Made by a program: the position numbers and the translations under genes
The notes under the pieces: generated by a model
The model's database searches: none
What the model saw: only the letters and a program-made list of their open reading frames with translations
What the model was told of the DNA's origin: nothing
NCBI GenBank assembly: GCA_001873845.1
Contig: MNZY01000010.1
Coordinates: forward strand, 1-12,877
DNA from: Candidatus Altarchaeum sp. CG2_30_32_3053
Lineage (GTDB): Archaea; Altiarchaeota; Altiarchaeia; Altiarchaeales; Altiarchaeaceae
DNA length: 12,877 nucleotides
Direction of reading: 5' to 3'
Part shown: positions 10,364-12,877 of the stretch, in pieces
Layout: each line of letters opens with the position of its first letter
Position numbering within the stretch: the stretch's first letter is position 1

Positions 10364-12877
10364 TCATATTTTATCAATCAGAATAAGTAGATCAAAGAGG
10401 TCAATTTTGTATTGGTTTCTTGCAGTGCATCCTTCATTGAAAATCTGTTTTCCTTCACTTAAATATTCAAGTCCTGCAACAACATCAAAAATGTCAACAT
10501 TATGATTGCCATCAAGGTCAAATTTTGTGCAGTCTATGCAGGTATGATTAAAGGCGGTTTGATTTGGCGGACACAAGAGTTGTTCACATTGATTAGAGAG
10601 ATTGCAAATTTCATTATCTGCACAATTAATATTATCGCTGCAAGTTGCCTGCACGACATTAACAGTCGCAGTAAATTCATCATTTCCTGCCAAAATTTTT
10701 ATGAGGTAATTTCCTGGTTGCACACCTGCGGCATTCCATGCGAATTGTGTCGTATTTGTTCCTGATGCTTTTTGAACAAATAAATTTTTTGTTTCTTTCA
10801 GTGTATCATTCACATAAAACTTTACATCTGTACTTCCATCTTTTGCCCCGATATTCCGGACAGTTACATTTAATATTGCTGTTGTCCCTTGTTGCATTGT
10901 GGTTGGAACATGTGTGCCATAAATTTCATAAGTTGCTGCTGTTAGAACATTAAAGCTTGCGGAGCTTATAGGAGTAGGATCTGCTGAAATTGTAAGACCT
11001 GTCAAGAAAGGATCTCCTACCAAATTATTAAAATTGTAACTAAATGTCCATGAAGCATTTGCTTTATCCTGCCCTACAAATACCTGAATAGGATCAGTAA
11101 CACCAGATACCCATAAAAATGCCGGGCCAACAATATTTCCAGTTCCTCTTGAATTGTTAAAAATTCCTGTTATTTCATAAGTTACTGTGTTTCCTGAAAC
11201 ATTTGTAACCCTCCATTTTGGGGTTATGTTTATGATTGGTTGAATATTTAATGTGCTTGTTGTGCTTATAACTTTTAAATCAGGATAATATATTGTATAA
11301 TTGTTAAAAGAAATACTATATCCTTCTGCTGAAAAATATGATGATTCTAAAGTACTTAAACCATAGCCCACACTTAAATGCCCACTGTCAATAAATCCGA
11401 TCTCGTTAAATGTCGGATCAACAGCATACCATTTTTCATCCATAAAAACCTCTGCCCATGCATGTGCTTCCAAATAACCAGAACTGCCCAAAGAACTATT
11501 ATAAACCTCTCCATAAACCCCCCTTGCAGGAATTCCTATACTTCTACACATTGATATCAATAAATTTGTGTAATGGGCACAAACACCTTTTTTATTTGTA
11601 TAAACCCACGAAGCATTTTCTGACTTTCCGGCAAGATTAATGTCATAATCTATATTTTCATATACCCATTTTGAAATTTTTCCAACCCTCTCAAAATCGC
11701 TGCTACAATTCTGCGTTAAATTTACAGTCATATTTCGTATTTCCGGCGTCCATTGAGTTAAAGAATCATTTTGAAGATATGTATTATTGCTGCCGTTGGT
11801 TAGAGAATCAATAGTATAATTAAAGTTGTTTACATCTGTTGTGATATTTACTTCATATTCTAAATTATGTTGTGCTGATGCAAGATTAGTAAAGTCAATG
11901 CGTATTGTTTCAGTATTATGAGTGTCATGCATAAATGTACATTGATGCATATTATCGCAATTGTCAATTGTTGTGTTTGAGTTATCTGTTATTCTCACTG
12001 TAACATTTCTTGATTGTCTATCGCTGATTGCCGCTGATGGAACATAAATAGAAATTTCCCCGTTTCCATACGAAGTTAGAGTTATACTTCCTTTATATGT
12101 CATTACAACCTTTCCGGTTCCTATATCTTTGGCCCCATAACCACGCAAACTTCTGCTGTAATTGAATGACATGTTTGTCATGTTGTCTTTTGGAGAAAGT
12201 ATGATTCCTTTTTGGGTTCCGTTAAGGGACATATTGTCATCAAGTTTAGTTAAATTATTCAAATATCTTTGAACTAACAATTTTGGAGTTGAAGCATTGT
12301 AAGATGTATTAAACCAGTTATCATCACATTCCTTTGGCTGTAAATAAACTGAAATATTATGTGTTCCATTAACTGCAATAATTGTAAATATGGCATAATT
12401 TATTCCTGGTGATAAATTTATTTCTCTGCTTTCTGTTAAATTTTCGTCAATTTTAAGTGTTAAATTTGTGATTGTTTCAATTGAACTATTGATTGAAACA
12501 TTTAAATTTAATCTGTATCCATCAACAGGTCTTTTTGGATTAAATGTTAAATTTAATATTGAAATGTTGCAAGATGTTACAGGACACGCAACAAAAACAG
12601 TTACATTTGCAGTTGCATTTACAATTTTTACAATTTCTCCTGAGTACTTGCCTGTTACATTTGCTTTATTTGTTACATTTCCACATTGTGTTAATGTTGT
12701 TGTGCAGTTGCATATCATTGATTCATTAACTGCCAAATTATTCTTCGGACAGACAACATTACTGCATTTATCATCACTGATATTAACATTACTTAAAGGA
12801 ACATTTCCAGTATTTGTTACATTGTAATAATAAGTTACACTTCCTCCCACAGCAGATAATGAATAACTACTTGCTGT
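10364..12877 (-). CDS. Large surface protein, 3' part: DUF11-like, transglutaminase-like, CARDB-like and dockerin domains (partial)
   Basis: The frame is open to the right edge, so the true start lies outside the window; GTG at 12850 is internal. Residues are numbered from that GTG. 1-90: DUF11-like repeat (VTNTGNVPLSNVNISDD). 385-482: transglutaminase-like core with catalytic C424 in KGVCAHYT, H463 in EAHAWAEV and D478 in AVDPTF. 640-733: CARDB-like beta domain (LNVTVRNIGAKDGSTDVKFY). 737-774: cysteine-rich linker with seven cysteines. 777-828: dockerin, with calcium-loop pattern DLDGNHNVDIFDVVAGLEYL in the first half and a degenerate second half. Close to 50 N-x-S/T sequons indicate an exported, glycosylated protein. 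The intact triad suggests protease, amidase or cross-linking activity. No membrane anchor follows the dockerin, so attachment through a cohesin partner is plausible. Confidence 0.9.
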   Translation of the reverse strand, partial: TASSYSLSAVGGSVTYYYNVTNTGNVPLSNVNISDDKCSNVVCPKNNLAVNESMICNCTTTLTQCGNVTNKANVTGKYSGEIVKIVNATANVTVFVACPVTSCNISILNLTFNPKRPVDGYRLNLNVSINSSIETITNLTLKIDENLTESREINLSPGINYAIFTIIAVNGTHNISVYLQPKECDDNWFNTSYNASTPKLLVQRYLNNLTKLDDNMSLNGTQKGIILSPKDNMTNMSFNYSRSLRGYGAKDIGTGKVVMTYKGSITLTSYGNGEISIYVPSAAISDRQSRNVTVRITDNSNTTIDNCDNMHQCTFMHDTHNTETIRIDFTNLASAQHNLEYEVNITTDVNNFNYTIDSLTNGSNNTYLQNDSLTQWTPEIRNMTVNLTQNCSSDFERVGKISKWVYENIDYDINLAGKSENASWVYTNKKGVCAHYTNLLISMCRSIGIPARGVYGEVYNSSLGSSGYLEAHAWAEVFMDEKWYAVDPTFNEIGFIDSGHLSVGYGLSTLESSYFSAEGYSISFNNYTIYYPDLKVISTTSTLNIQPIINITPKWRVTNVSGNTVTYEITGIFNNSRGTGNIVGPAFLWVSGVTDPIQVFVGQDKANASWTFSYNFNNLVGDPFLTGLTISADPTPISSASFNVLTAATYEIYGTHVPTTMQQGTTAILNVTVRNIGAKDGSTDVKFYVNDTLKETKNLFVQKASGTNTTQFAWNAAGVQPGNYLIKILAGNDEFTATVNVVQATCSDNINCADNEICNLSNQCEQLLCPPNQTAFNHTCIDCTKFDLDGNHNVDIFDVVAGLEYLSEGKQIFNEGCTARNQYKIDLFDLLILIDKI

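Overview
The window looks archaeal. It encodes an archaeal-type cofactor-independent phosphoglycerate mutase, archease, a MEMO1-family protein, type I dehydroquinase, and heavily N-glycosylated exported proteins. Most genes lack a Shine-Dalgarno sequence and several have a TATA-like box about 25-30 bp before the start codon, as in leaderless archaeal genes. The DNA is very AT-rich, and its amino-acid biosynthesis genes (aroD, argG, dapB) argue against a strongly reduced symbiont. An Altiarchaeota-like lineage is my best guess, but that is inference.

Layout. 1-375 holds no protein gene but contains an unusually GC-rich, foldable stretch (about 22-281) that may be a non-coding RNA. 376-2442 (minus) carries a RimK-type ATP-grasp ligase and, just upstream of it, an exported sequon-rich protein with a dockerin-like module. 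2443-2987 is packed with short palindromic dispersed elements. 2988-4366 (minus) carries aroD and archease, separated by repeats. apgM (4427-5764, plus) diverges from archease. After 560 bp of hairpin-rich repeats come argG and a MEMO1-family gene (6324-8467, plus). Another repeat-filled gap (8468-8892) precedes dapB and a small unknown gene (8893-9912, minus). A further repeat-rich gap contains a possible 47-residue membrane peptide. The right end (10364-12877, minus) is the 3' part of a large surface protein with a DUF11-like repeat, a transglutaminase-like domain, a CARDB-like domain and a C-terminal dockerin. Its 5' end lies outside the window.

The metabolic genes are housekeeping genes in short units with no single shared pathway: shikimate (aroD), glycolysis/gluconeogenesis (apgM), arginine (argG), lysine/diaminopimelate (dapB), RNA ligation (archease). 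The two surface proteins are linked by related dockerin modules, one N-terminal and one C-terminal, which suggests cohesin-dockerin assembly at the cell surface.

The most unusual content is between genes. At least four families of short repeats recur in the gaps. Many are tiny hairpins with three-base loops. In one family the stem tips differ between copies but stay complementary while the flanks are constant, and one repeat has apparently been inserted into another. In addition, three minus-strand genes have short tandem duplications lying on or directly beside their stop codons.
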